Source of the DNA: Streptomyces sp. NBC_00286
GTDB taxonomy: Bacteria; Actinomycetota; Actinomycetes; Streptomycetales; Streptomycetaceae
Assembly: GCF_036173125.1 (NCBI RefSeq)
Contig: NZ_CP108054.1
Span: 3,348,001-3,412,000, forward strand
Direction: 5' to 3'
Length of the DNA: 64,000 bases
The stretch's first letter is position 1. Every line of letters starts with the position of its first letter. Shown here piece after piece: positions 8,001-16,151 of the stretch. The notes beneath the pieces were generated by a model that ran no database searches, was not told where the DNA came from, and saw only the letters and a list, made by a program, of their open reading frames with translations. Made by a program: the position numbers and the translations under genes.

Positions 8001-9023
8001 TCAGCTCCCCGCACTCTTCGTTGTTCCGGTCTTCATGGTGCCGGTCGTCGCGCTGTCGGCGTCGGCCAACTCGCCGGTGTCTGCGAGAAGTTCCCGGATG
8101 GCGGTGGCCACGGTCTCGGGGTACTCCATCATCGCCACGTGCCCCGCGTCCGGCAGCGTGAGCAGCCGGGAATCGCGGAAAGCCCGGGCCGCGCGCTGGG
8201 TCATGCGGAACGAGACGAGCTGGTCACGGCCGCCGTATATGAGCAGCGTCGGGGCGAGCACCCGCTCGGCCTGACGCCACAGCCGGTGCTGGCCGCCCAG
8301 CGTGTACGCGTTCACGATGCCGCGGGCCGAGCGCGCCATGGCGTCCCAGAAGTACGGGAGGGCGAGCCGCCGCTCCATCTCCTCGACCGCGTTGCGGAAC
8401 GCTTCGGGGGTCACGATGGTCGGATCGCCGTAACAGAGCGCCATGACGCCCCGTACGCGCTGCTCGGCGGACCAATCCTTGGTGAAGCGGGTGAAGGCGC
8501 TCGCCACCCCGGGCAGCGCCAGCAGGGCTGTCGGCACCGCCGAGCGCTGCACCAGGACCTCGGGCAGCGCGGGCGACACCAGTGTGAGCGTCCGGACGAG
8601 ATCGGGGCGTACGGCCGCGACGCGCGTCGTGACCGCGCCGCCCATCGAGTTCCCGATGAGGTGCACGGGGCCGCGGTCGGCCGAGTCGAGATAGCGGATG
8701 ACCGCGCGCGCGTGCCCGGTCACCGAGTAGTCGCCGTCGTCCGGCGGCGGCGAGTCGCCGAAGCCCGGCAGATCAACGGCCTCGCTGTCCACGAGGCCGT
8801 CCAGGAGGGGCATCAGCGCCGACCAGTTCTGCGAGGAACCGCCCAGCCCATGCACATACAGCGCGGGCGGCAGCCCCTCACGGGCCGGCGGTCTCGACCG
8901 GATCGTCAGCGTGATCCCGGGCAACCCGACCGAGCGCAGCCGCTCCCCCGCCGCCACCCTGACGGCACCGACTTTCGGCGCGACAGAGGTGGCGAGGACG
9001 GACGGCAGTTCGGTCGAAGACAT
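8001..9023 (-). CDS. Alpha/beta hydrolase
   Basis: A 340-residue alpha/beta-hydrolase fold enzyme without signal peptide. The oxyanion motif LYVHGLGGSSQNW lies near residue 55, the nucleophile elbow is GNSMGG, the acid is probably the Asp in YGGRDQL, and the catalytic His lies in DAGHVAM. All three triad members are therefore visible. The substrate is unknown; esterase or lyase roles in this family cannot be separated by sequence. The ATG at 9023 has no Shine-Dalgarno site but a TAACAT -10 box 6 nt upstream, consistent with a leaderless mRNA. Confidence 0.9.
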   Translation of the reverse strand: MSSTELPSVLATSVAPKVGAVRVAAGERLRSVGLPGITLTIRSRPPAREGLPPALYVHGLGGSSQNWSALMPLLDGLVDSEAVDLPGFGDSPPPDDGDYSVTGHARAVIRYLDSADRGPVHLIGNSMGGAVTTRVAAVRPDLVRTLTLVSPALPEVLVQRSAVPTALLALPGVASAFTRFTKDWSAEQRVRGVMALCYGDPTIVTPEAFRNAVEEMERRLALPYFWDAMARSARGIVNAYTLGGQHRLWRQAERVLAPTLLIYGGRDQLVSFRMTQRAARAFRDSRLLTLPDAGHVAMMEYPETVATAIRELLADTGELADADSATTGTMKTGTTKSAGS

Positions 9024-9029
9024 GGAGCA

Positions 9030-9035
9030 ATGTTA
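9030..9035 (-). promoter_or_regulatory. -10 box, leaderless promoter of the alpha/beta hydrolase gene
   Basis: TAACAT on the minus strand, 6 nt before the ATG at 9023. With no ribosome site present, transcription would start at or next to the start codon. The -35 element is not clear. Confidence 0.5.
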
Positions 9036-9224
9036 CGAGACGATCACGTGGTGGATCGTGTGTTCGCCATCACAAGTCCCCATCGAATTCCGTGAACCCG
9101 GCTGTATCGCGACGGACCGCCCTGGGATCGCGTAGCGACTCGATCCGCGCTCTCATACGCTTCCTGAACGAGGGCACACGTACTTGTGCAAGCAGGCACT
9201 CGCACCGCTCGGGAAGAGGACTCC

Positions 9225-9464
9225 ATGACCGTCGACCCCAACGACCCCGAGACTCTCGACGAAGCCGATTCCACGACCACCGAATCCACCGAATTCGACG
9301 TGGAGGCCCCCGAGGCCGACGCCGCCGAACAGCACGCGGAGCTCGCACCCCACCGTGACGAGCCGCTGACCGGCGCAAACGCGGGCAACCTGGCCGACGC
9401 GAACGAGGCGGACCGCGCGGAGCAGGCAAGGATCGTCGAACTCGACGAGGACGACTACCGGTGA
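9225..9464 (+). CDS. Small acidic conserved hypothetical protein
   Basis: A 79-residue, strongly acidic protein rich in Glu, Asp, Ala and Thr, with no membrane segment or cysteine, ending VELDEDDYR. It is divergent from the alpha/beta hydrolase. A GAAGAGGA ribosome site lies about 6 nt before ATG 9225; the longer frame from 9186 lacks one. It resembles small acidic Streptomyces proteins of unknown role. Function unknown; probably disordered or nucleic-acid mimic-like in charge, which is only an inference from composition. Confidence 0.65.
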   Translation: MTVDPNDPETLDEADSTTTESTEFDVEAPEADAAEQHAELAPHRDEPLTGANAGNLADANEADRAEQARIVELDEDDYR

Positions 9465-9702
9465 AGACGCCGAAGACGCGGACGACCACCGGTGAGGCGG
9501 AAACGGCACGATGACCGGTGACCGCTCGGAGGCGGTCACCGGGGGCTGGACTGCCAGGAATGCCCGTATTTGATGTGCTCTGCCCTGTTTTCAGCGGCGT
9601 CCGGTCCGTGAAATTCTGCCTTCGCACCGCGCACAGCACGGTTACTGAAAAGTACGATGGCCGCGCGGCGCACACCGCACGTGGACGATTTTGGGAGGCG
9701 GC

Positions 9703-10344
9703 GTGACAGCCATCGAGCAGACAGAGGCGGCGCGCCCGCGGGGCACACGCCTGCCGCGCCGTGCCCGACGTAACCAGCTCCTCGGCGCAGCCCAGGAAGT
9801 GTTCGTCGCGCAGGGATATCACGCGGCCGCGATGGACGACATCGCCGAGCGCGCGGGAGTCAGCAAGCCGGTGCTCTACCAGCACTTTCCGGGAAAGCTC
9901 GACCTCTACCTGGCCCTGCTGGACCAGCACTGCGAGTCCCTGCTCCAGGCGGTGCGGGGCGCCCTGGCCTCGACGACCGACAACAAGCAGCGCGTACGGG
10001 CCACGATGGACGCGTACTTCGCGTACGTCGAGGACGACGGCGGCGCGTTCCGGCTGGTCTTCGAGTCGGATCTGACGAACGAGCCCGCGGTGCGGGAGCG
10101 CGTGGACAAGGTCACATTCGAGTGCGCGGAGGCGATCTGCGACGTCATCGCGGAGGACACCGGCCTCTCGAGGGCGGAGTCGATGCTCCTCGCCTCGGGG
10201 CTGGGCGGACTCGCACAGGTGGTGGCGCGCTCCTGGCTGCACAGCGACCGCAGCGTGCCGCGCGACCAGGCGGTGCAGTTGCTGACCTCGCTGGCCTGGC
10301 GCGGCATCGCAGGCTTCCCGCTGCACGGCAGCGAGCACCACTGA
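9703..10344 (+). CDS. TetR-family transcriptional regulator
   Basis: A 213-residue regulator with a typical TetR N-terminal helix-turn-helix (RRNQLLGAAQEVFVAQGYHAAAMDD..., then AGVSKPVLYQHFPGK as the recognition helix, residues about 22-68) and a helical ligand-binding C-terminus. The GTG at 9703 has GGGAGG 7 nt upstream and is preferred over TTG 9691. It is followed by the DUF3107 gene 155 bp downstream. Ligand and targets are unknown; self-regulation through the 240-bp upstream gap is likely for the family but no operator palindrome was identified. Confidence 0.92.
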   Translation: MTAIEQTEAARPRGTRLPRRARRNQLLGAAQEVFVAQGYHAAAMDDIAERAGVSKPVLYQHFPGKLDLYLALLDQHCESLLQAVRGALASTTDNKQRVRATMDAYFAYVEDDGGAFRLVFESDLTNEPAVRERVDKVTFECAEAICDVIAEDTGLSRAESMLLASGLGGLAQVVARSWLHSDRSVPRDQAVQLLTSLAWRGIAGFPLHGSEHH

Positions 10345-10499
10345 CGGCTCGCGAGCGGCGGGGGCCATCCCTTTGTTCCCGTCCGCTGTTCGCTCCTGGC
10401 GTTCTTGGACGCAGCGTGTGTGTCCCCTCACCGGGCTAATGTGTGCTGCGTACGGCGCGGACGAACGCGCACATCAGTGACCGTCGGAGGGACATAGCC

Positions 10500-10727
10500 G
10501 TGGAGGTCAAGATCGGCGTGCAGCACGCGCCTCGCGAGATCGTTCTGGAGAGCGGTCAGACCGCCGAGGAGGTCGAGCGGGCGGTGTCCGAAGCGCTGGC
10601 CGGCAAGTCGCAGCTGCTGAGCCTCGTGGACGACCACGGCCGCAAGGTCCTGGTCCCGGCCGACCGTCTGGCGTACGTCGAGATCGGCGAGCCGGCCCCG
10701 CGCAAGGTGGGCTTCGGCGCGCTGTAG
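10500..10727 (+). CDS. DUF3107 family protein
   Basis: A 75-residue conserved actinobacterial protein. The sequence starts VEVKIGVQHAPREIVLES and contains the conserved region from SQLLSLVDDHG to LAYVEIGEP typical of DUF3107. The GTG start has GGAGGG about 8 nt upstream. The function is unknown; in other actinomycetes this gene commonly sits beside the same TetR gene and DEAD-box helicase. A strong terminator follows 13 bp after the stop. Confidence 0.88.
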   Translation: MEVKIGVQHAPREIVLESGQTAEEVERAVSEALAGKSQLLSLVDDHGRKVLVPADRLAYVEIGEPAPRKVGFGAL

Positions 10728-10740
10728 TTACGTCGCGACA

Positions 10741-10769
10741 GGGCCCCGTGGCTTCAGGCCACGGGGCCC
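10741..10769 (+). terminator. Intrinsic terminator after the DUF3107 gene
   Basis: An 11-bp perfect GC-rich stem (10741-10751 with 10759-10769), 7-nt loop, then TTGTT. It lies 13 bp after the DUF3107 stop. Confidence 0.85.
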
Positions 10770-10937
10770 TTGTTCATGTCGGCCCTTGCGCGGAACCGCA
10801 CTTTCAGGCTCATGCGCTCTCACGCGATCCCCTCAGACGGAGCACAGATCACCCACAGGGAAGGATTGCCTTCCGGGGGCCACGGGTAAGACGGGCTACG
10901 ACCGAAATGCACACGGCCGTGCGGGAGGGACCCCACC

Positions 10938-11204
10938 ATGTTCTTGGAAGCGCTCGGCTCCGTGATCCTCGGTCTGGCAGTGGCCTGGCTGGCCATGCAC
11001 CGCCTGTCGCACCGCCTGCCGGCCGGCCGCCTCGTCCTGTCAACGGGCGCAGCCGGCGGCCTCTTCGGCGCGTTCCTCACCAACAGCGCGCTGAGCGGAA
11101 CCCTACTGCTGACGCTCATCGGCGCGGCGACCGTAGCCACGGCGTCCGTCTCCCTGCTCCTCCGCCCGGCGGGAAGACTCCGCCGCCACTCGGCGACGGT
11201 GTAG
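10938..11204 (+). CDS. Small membrane protein
   Basis: An 88-residue protein with about three hydrophobic segments (VILGLAVAWLAMHRL, GAAGGLFGAFLTNSAL, LLTLIGAATVATASVSLLL) and a basic C-terminal tail. GGGAGGGACC sits 8-10 nt before the ATG. No family recognised with certainty; length and topology resemble small Streptomyces integral membrane proteins of unknown function. It stands alone between a terminator and a repeat-rich gap. Confidence 0.7.
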   Translation: MFLEALGSVILGLAVAWLAMHRLSHRLPAGRLVLSTGAAGGLFGAFLTNSALSGTLLLTLIGAATVATASVSLLLRPAGRLRRHSATV

Positions 11205-11296
11205 ACAGGGATTCCTGACGGCTCCGAACCAACGGACGCCCACTGAAGCGCGCCCCGTCAGGGTCGCGGGGCTGTTACATATGCGGCTCCGCCGCG

Positions 11297-11350
11297 ATGG
11301 GGGTCCCCCCGCTCATGGGGGTCCCCCCGCTCATGGGGGTCCCCCCGCTC
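11297..11350. repeat. Three perfect 18-bp tandem repeats
   Basis: The unit ATGGGGGTCCCCCCGCTC is present three times in a row (11297-11314, 11315-11332, 11333-11350). Each unit holds the near-palindrome GGGGGTCCCCCC. It is followed by a degenerate duplicated stretch (GCCGAGAGTGGGGGAGC twice). It lies between convergent genes, typical of Streptomyces intergenic GC-rich repeats. Confidence 0.85.
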
Positions 11351-11428
11351 GAGCGAAGCCGAGAGTGGGGGAGCAGCCGAGAGTGGGGGAGCGACCAGCC
11401 CCCACACACCCGCAGTCGAACCCGGTGC

Positions 11429-12178
11429 TCAGGCGGCCAGCCCCAACGCAGCCATCCGCTTCGTGTGCGCCTCCGTGATCCGCGAGAACATCCGCCCCAC
11501 CTCCGCGAGATCGAACCCGTCCGCGACCCCGCCGACGAGCATCGTCGACAGCGCATCCCGGTCGGCGACCACCCGCTGGGACTGGGACAACGCCTCGCCC
11601 ATCAGCCTTCGCGCCCACAGCGCAAGCCGTCCGCCCACGCGCGGGTCCGCATCGATTGCGGCGCGTACCTTCTCGACGGCGAAGCTCGCGTGCCCCGTGT
11701 CGTCGAGTACGGAGAGGACCAGCGCCCGCGTATCGGAGTCGAGCCGTGCCGCGACCTCGCGGTAGAAGTCGCTGGCGATCGAGTCGCCGACGTACGCCTT
11801 GACCAGGCCCTCCAGCCAGTCCGACGGCGCCGTCTGCCGGTGGAAGCCGTCGAGTGCCGCGACGAACGGCTCCATCGCCTCCGTCGGCTCCGCCCCGATC
11901 GCGGCGAGCCGGTCCCGCAACTGCTCGAAGTGGTGGAACTCCGCCGAGGCCATCTTCGCGAGCTCCGCCTTGTCGGCGAGCGTCGGCGCCAGCTTGGCGT
12001 CCTCCGCGAGCCGCTCGAACGCCGCCAACTCCCCGTACGCGAGCGCTCCGAGCAGGTCGACGACCGCGGCGCGGTACTGGGGATCGACGGAGGCCTTCGT
12101 CCAGTCCTGGGCGGCGACTCCGGTGTGTTCGGCGGAGCTGTCGGCGGCAGTGTCGGCGGTGTTGTCGGGCGTCGTCAT
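11429..12178 (-). CDS. Ferritin-like fold protein (MiaE-like)
   Basis: A 249-residue mostly helical protein of the ferritin-like, tRNA hydroxylase MiaE-like group common in Streptomyces. Candidate metal ligands are in ELAAFERLAED and KMASAEFHHFEQL (ExxH type) and in VGDSIASDFYREVA and DDTGHASFAVEKV near residues 130-180. Enzymatic role is unproven. The ATG at 12178 has no ribosome site, but TATTGT lies 7 nt upstream, which suggests a leaderless message; the longer frame to 12241 would remove that spacing. Convergent with the small membrane gene and divergent from the DEAD-box helicase. Confidence 0.82.
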   Translation of the reverse strand: MTTPDNTADTAADSSAEHTGVAAQDWTKASVDPQYRAAVVDLLGALAYGELAAFERLAEDAKLAPTLADKAELAKMASAEFHHFEQLRDRLAAIGAEPTEAMEPFVAALDGFHRQTAPSDWLEGLVKAYVGDSIASDFYREVAARLDSDTRALVLSVLDDTGHASFAVEKVRAAIDADPRVGGRLALWARRLMGEALSQSQRVVADRDALSTMLVGGVADGFDLAEVGRMFSRITEAHTKRMAALGLAA

Positions 12179-12185
12179 AAAGCGC

Positions 12186-12191
12186 ACAATA
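12186..12191 (-). promoter_or_regulatory. -10 box, leaderless promoter of the ferritin-like gene
   Basis: TATTGT on the minus strand, 7 nt before the ATG at 12178; no Shine-Dalgarno site is present. Confidence 0.5.
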
Positions 12192-12332
12192 GCCCGCTCA
12201 CAGCGAGGCGTAAGTCCCTGGTCAGCCAGTGTGACGACCACTACGTGACCAAATCGACCATCGCATATGCGCGATTCCGGGGTATGGTGGTAATGAGCCC
12301 GCTGAGCTGATCTACGTATCTCAACGGGCCAT

Positions 12333-12566
12333 ATGAATGAGGATGCCCGGTCGGTGGCCCGATCGGCTCCGACCCGACAGCTCTCCTCGTCCGTACGGCA
12401 CAGTGCGCACGGCGTCCGGAGAGACCCTCAGCGGCAAGAGCGCTCGAGCGTCGGCAGTGGTCCCGTGCCACCAAGGCCCGCCTTTCAAGCGGCCGACGTC
12501 CCCGGCACGGTTCAACGACCCCCGCGCTCGCCTCGTGTCGCGTACACAGAAGAGGCAGCACCCTGA
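12333..12566 (+). CDS. Possible upstream ORF overlapping the helicase start
   Basis: A 77-codon frame starting ATG 12333 and ending in a TGA that overlaps the proposed CTG start of the helicase (CTGA, 12563-12566). Codon use is only weakly Streptomyces-like and no family is recognised. It may be a translated leader that delivers ribosomes to the weak CTG start, or simply untranslated leader. Low confidence. Confidence 0.25.
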   Translation: MNEDARSVARSAPTRQLSSSVRHSAHGVRRDPQRQERSSVGSGPVPPRPAFQAADVPGTVQRPPRSPRVAYTEEAAP

Positions 12567-15019
12567 CTACTACTTTCCGAGAGCTCGGAATCCTTTCCGA
12601 GACAGCCGAGGCGCTCGAAGCCGTCGGCATCATCAACCCCTTTCCCATCCAAGAGATGACGCTCCCGGTCGCCCTTTCGGGCACCGACGTCATCGGCCAG
12701 GCCAAGACCGGCACCGGCAAGACGCTGGGCTTCGGCCTCCCGCTCCTCGAGCGCGTCACCGTCCCCGCGGACGTCGAGGCGGGCCGGGCCCAGCCCGAGC
12801 AGCTCACCGACGCCCCGCAGGCACTCGTAGTGGTCCCCACCCGCGAGCTGTGCACCCAGGTCACAAATGACCTGCTCACCGCGGGCAAGGTCCGCAACGT
12901 ACGCGTTCTCGCCATCTACGGCGGCCGGGCGTACGAGCCGCAGGTCGAGGCCCTCAAGAAGGGCATCGACGTCGTCGTCGGCACCCCGGGCCGTCTCCTC
13001 GACCTCGCGGGCCAGAAGAAGCTCAACCTCAAGCATGTGCGCGCGCTCGTCCTCGACGAGGCCGACGAGATGCTCGACCTGGGCTTCCTGCCCGACGTCG
13101 AGAAGATCATCAACATGCTGCCGGCCCGCCGTCAGACGATGCTGTTCTCGGCGACCATGCCGGGCGCGGTCATCGGTCTCGCGCGCCGCTATATGTCGCA
13201 GCCCACGCACATCCGCGCCACGGCGCCGGACGACGAGGGCCAGACGGTCCGGAACACCGCGCAGTTCGTCTACCGCGCGCACAACATGGACAAGCCCGAG
13301 CTGGTCTCGCGCATACTCCAGGCCGACGGCCGCGGGCTCGCGATGGTCTTCTGCCGTACGAAGCGGACGGCGGCGGACCTCGCCGACCAGCTGCAGCAGC
13401 GCGGTTTCGCCTCCGGCGCGGTCCACGGCGACCTCGGCCAGGGCGCGCGTGAGCAGGCGCTGCGGGCGTTCCGCAACGGCAAGGTGGATGTGCTCGTCTG
13501 CACCGACGTGGCCGCGCGCGGCATCGACGTCGAGGGCGTTACGCACGTCATCAACTACCAGTCGCCCGAGGACGAGAAAACGTACCTGCACCGCATCGGC
13601 CGTACGGGGCGGGCGGGCGCCAAGGGCATCGCGATCACGCTCGTCGACTGGGACGACATCCCGCGCTGGCAGCTCATCAACAAGGCGCTGGCGCTTGGCT
13701 TCAACGATCCGCCGGAGACGTACTCCACGTCCCCGCACCTCTTCGAGGAGCTGGGCATTCCGGCGGGCACGAAGGGCGTCCTGCCGCGCGCCGAGCGCAC
13801 CCGAGCAGGGCTCGCGGCCGAAGAGGTCGAGGACCTCGGCGAGACCGGCGGGCGTGGCGCGCGCGGTCGCGGTGGCCGTTCCGCGGCTCCCGAGCGCGAG
13901 CGCGAGCGTGAGCGCCCGGCGCGTACGCCGCGTCGACGCCGCCGTATGCGCAACGGTGCGCCGGTCGACGGCACGGACTCGGCGGCCACCGCTGAGGCTC
14001 CGGCCGCCGAGGCGCGCAGCCCGCGGCGCCGTCGCCGGACCCGTGCCGGGGAGTCGGCCGAGACGGCCGTCGCCACGGTGGAGGGCACCGCGCCGGAGGC
14101 CACCGAGCCGGCAGCCGAGCTTGTGGAGTCGGCCGAGCCGAAGACACGTCGGCGTCGTACGCGCAAGACGGCGGAGACGGCGCAGGCCGTGGAAACCGTC
14201 GAGTCGGCGGCCACCGTCGTCGAGGAGGCCACGCAGGCCGCTGAGGCGATTGTGACCAAGCCCCGCAGCCGCACACGCAAGGCCGCGGAAACGGCCGAAG
14301 GCGCGACCGTGGCGACCGAGGTGGCCGAGACGATCGAGGCGCAGCCCCGCCGTCGCACCCGTAAGGCCGTGGAAATCGCCGAAGGCACGACCACGGCAAC
14401 CGAGGTGACCGAGCCGACCCAGGCCCAGCCCCGCCGTCGCACCCGTAAGGCCGCCGAAACCGCCGTGGACACAGCGGACGGCACGGTCGTCGAGGTGGCG
14501 GAGACCAAGCCGCGCCGGACCCGCAAGGCGACGGCCGAGGCAGTGGTGGACACCGCCGAGGCGACCGAGGCAAAGCAGCCCCGGCGCCGTACGCGAAAGG
14601 TCGCCGAAGCCGCCGAGGCAGGCATCCCGGCCCAGGCGACCGCGACGGAGGAGCCGGCGGCCACGCCGCGCCGCCGTACGCGCAAGGCGGCACAGGCCGC
14701 GCTGGACACGGCCGAGGGCACAGCGGTCGAGGCGACGGAGACGAAGCCGCGTCGCACCCGCAAGACCGCGGCCGCTGCTGAGGCAGCCGTGGACACCGTC
14801 GAGGCGACCGAGGCGAAGCCCCGCCGCCGTACGCGTAAGGCTGCGGAGGCCGGTATCCCGGCTCAGGCGGCCGAGTCGGTCACGGACGAGGCCCCGGCCA
14901 AGCCCCGGCGCACCCGTAAGGCGGCGGCCACGCCCGTCGAGGCCGATGCGCCGGAGGCGGCGCCCCGCCGCCGCACCCGCAAGAAGGCGGCAGCAGCCAC
15001 CGAGGCGACCGAGAGCTGA
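12563..15019 (+). CDS. DEAD-box RNA helicase with apparent CTG start and basic repeat tail
   Basis: An ATP-dependent RNA helicase of about 818 residues. The Q motif (PFPIQ) lies near 26-30, Walker A AKTGTGKT at 47-54, DEAD near 165, SAT, and HRIGRTGRAG near 340. The C-terminal ~370 residues are an unusual tail: about 14 repeats of PRRRTRKAAE type separated by Ala/Glu/Thr-rich linkers, giving alternating basic and acidic patches likely to bind RNA. The first ATG, 12656, would delete the Q motif. No ATG, GTG or TTG exists in frame between the stop at 12335 and 12656. CTG 12563 has AAGAGG about 7 nt upstream and gives LTTTFRELGIL, the expected N-terminus. Confidence 0.9.
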   Translation: MTTTFRELGILSETAEALEAVGIINPFPIQEMTLPVALSGTDVIGQAKTGTGKTLGFGLPLLERVTVPADVEAGRAQPEQLTDAPQALVVVPTRELCTQVTNDLLTAGKVRNVRVLAIYGGRAYEPQVEALKKGIDVVVGTPGRLLDLAGQKKLNLKHVRALVLDEADEMLDLGFLPDVEKIINMLPARRQTMLFSATMPGAVIGLARRYMSQPTHIRATAPDDEGQTVRNTAQFVYRAHNMDKPELVSRILQADGRGLAMVFCRTKRTAADLADQLQQRGFASGAVHGDLGQGAREQALRAFRNGKVDVLVCTDVAARGIDVEGVTHVINYQSPEDEKTYLHRIGRTGRAGAKGIAITLVDWDDIPRWQLINKALALGFNDPPETYSTSPHLFEELGIPAGTKGVLPRAERTRAGLAAEEVEDLGETGGRGARGRGGRSAAPERERERERPARTPRRRRRMRNGAPVDGTDSAATAEAPAAEARSPRRRRRTRAGESAETAVATVEGTAPEATEPAAELVESAEPKTRRRRTRKTAETAQAVETVESAATVVEEATQAAEAIVTKPRSRTRKAAETAEGATVATEVAETIEAQPRRRTRKAVEIAEGTTTATEVTEPTQAQPRRRTRKAAETAVDTADGTVVEVAETKPRRTRKATAEAVVDTAEATEAKQPRRRTRKVAEAAEAGIPAQATATEEPAATPRRRTRKAAQAALDTAEGTAVEATETKPRRTRKTAAAAEAAVDTVEATEAKPRRRTRKAAEAGIPAQAAESVTDEAPAKPRRTRKAAATPVEADAPEAAPRRRTRKKAAAATEATES

Positions 15020-15220
15020 GCCTCACTCCGACGGCCCGGCCCCAGCACTTGGGGCCGGGCCGTCACCATTCCGGAAGCGCGAAAAGTCACGCCACCCCGC
15101 AACCCGGCCGAGGCAGCAGCCACCGAGAGCGAGCCTCTCTCCCACGGCCCGGCCCCAGCACTTGAGGTCGGGCCGTCGCCATTCCGGAAGCGCTAAAAGT
15201 CACGCCGCCCTGCAACCCGC
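14989..15220 (+). repeat. Imperfect ~115-bp tandem duplication of the helicase gene end and terminator
   Basis: Copy 1 is about 14989-15107 and copy 2 about 15112-15220. Shared blocks include GGCAGCAGCCACCGAG, ACGGCCCGGCCCCAGCACTT and ATTCCGGAAGCGC followed by AAAAGTCACGCC. The offset is 123 bp at the start and 113 bp further on, so copy 2 has lost about 10 bp. Copy 1 contains the helicase stop codon and terminator; copy 2 is non-coding. Confidence 0.85.
15031..15063 (+). terminator. Terminator after the DEAD-box helicase
   Basis: A perfect 14-bp GC stem (15031-15044 with 15050-15063) and a GCACT loop, 12 bp after the stop. A second, mismatched copy lies at 15144-15176 in the duplicated block. 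Confidence 0.85.
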
Positions 15221-15237
15221 TCGACAGCTTCCTTGGC

Positions 15238-15243
15238 TAGCCT
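15238..15243 (+). promoter_or_regulatory. -10 box, leaderless promoter of the second alpha/beta hydrolase
   Basis: TAGCCT ends 7 nt before ATG 15251; no ribosome site precedes this ATG. Confidence 0.45.
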
Positions 15244-15250
15244 CCTCCTC

Positions 15251-16147
15251 ATGAGCAGGCCCGCCACCTTTGTCCCCCCGCCCGGCGCCCGTGCGTATCG
15301 GCTCGGCACCGCGCGCGGTGAGTTCGCCGTGATCGACGCCCCCGTGGCGCCCGGCGTCGAAGCGAAGGGAACCGCGCTGCTGCTGCCAGGGTTCACCGGC
15401 AGCAAGGAGGACTTCATCTCCCTGCACGAACCCCTGGCCGCGGCCGGATACCGGACCGTCGCCGTGGACGGACGCGGCCAGTACAAGACGCCGGGCCCAA
15501 GAGACGACGAAGCCCCGTATGCGCAAGGTGAGTTGGCGCGGGACGTACTCGCCCAGGTCGAGGCGGTCACCGAGACGCCGCAGGAACGCGTGCACCTCGT
15601 CGGCCACTCGTTCGGCGGACAGGTCGCCCGGGCCGCCGTACTGCTGGACTCCGCCCGCTTCCGCTCGCTCACGCTCATCGCCTCGGGGCCGGCCGAGATC
15701 TCCGCTTCGCAGCAGCTACGGGTCAAGCTGTTGCGGGACGCTCTCGCCGTGATGGACATGGCGCAGGTGTGGGACGCGATCCAGGCACTGGAGCCTCCGG
15801 AGGACGCGGCCGACCAGCAGGACCTGGACGCCGGACTCGATGACCTCGAAGTGCTCAGGCAACGCTGGCTCGGCAACAGCCCCGCTCAACTCATCGCCGC
15901 GGGGCGCCAGTTGTGCTCGGAACCGGACCGCGTCGCCGAGCTGGCCGCCGTACCGATCCCCTTTCACGTCCTGTCGGGCGAAGAGGACGGCACCTGGCCG
16001 GTGCCGCTCCTGGACGACATGGCCGTACGCCTCAAGGCCCACCGCACGGTCGTACGCGGAGCCGAGCACTCCCCCAACACGGACCGCCCCCTGGAAACGG
16101 CCGAAGCCCTGGCCGCCTTCTGGAAGCAGACCGACCAAACCACGTAA
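15251..16147 (+). CDS. Alpha/beta hydrolase
   Basis: A 298-residue soluble alpha/beta hydrolase. LLLPGFTGSKEDFISL is the oxyanion region, VGHSFGGQVAR the nucleophile elbow (Ser near residue 122), GEEDGTWP holds a probable acid and EHSPNTDRP the likely catalytic His. Substrate unknown. ATG 15251 is chosen because the family alignment starts there and a -10 box lies 7 nt upstream; a TTG six codons earlier is less likely. Its stop lies 4 bp from the stop of the convergent NYN gene. Confidence 0.88.
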   Translation: MSRPATFVPPPGARAYRLGTARGEFAVIDAPVAPGVEAKGTALLLPGFTGSKEDFISLHEPLAAAGYRTVAVDGRGQYKTPGPRDDEAPYAQGELARDVLAQVEAVTETPQERVHLVGHSFGGQVARAAVLLDSARFRSLTLIASGPAEISASQQLRVKLLRDALAVMDMAQVWDAIQALEPPEDAADQQDLDAGLDDLEVLRQRWLGNSPAQLIAAGRQLCSEPDRVAELAAVPIPFHVLSGEEDGTWPVPLLDDMAVRLKAHRTVVRGAEHSPNTDRPLETAEALAAFWKQTDQTT

Positions 16148-16151
16148 AGGC

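Noticed and set aside
12337..12870. 177-codon frame over the helicase start
   Set aside because: Overlaps the helicase in another frame; composition is typical of shadow frames.
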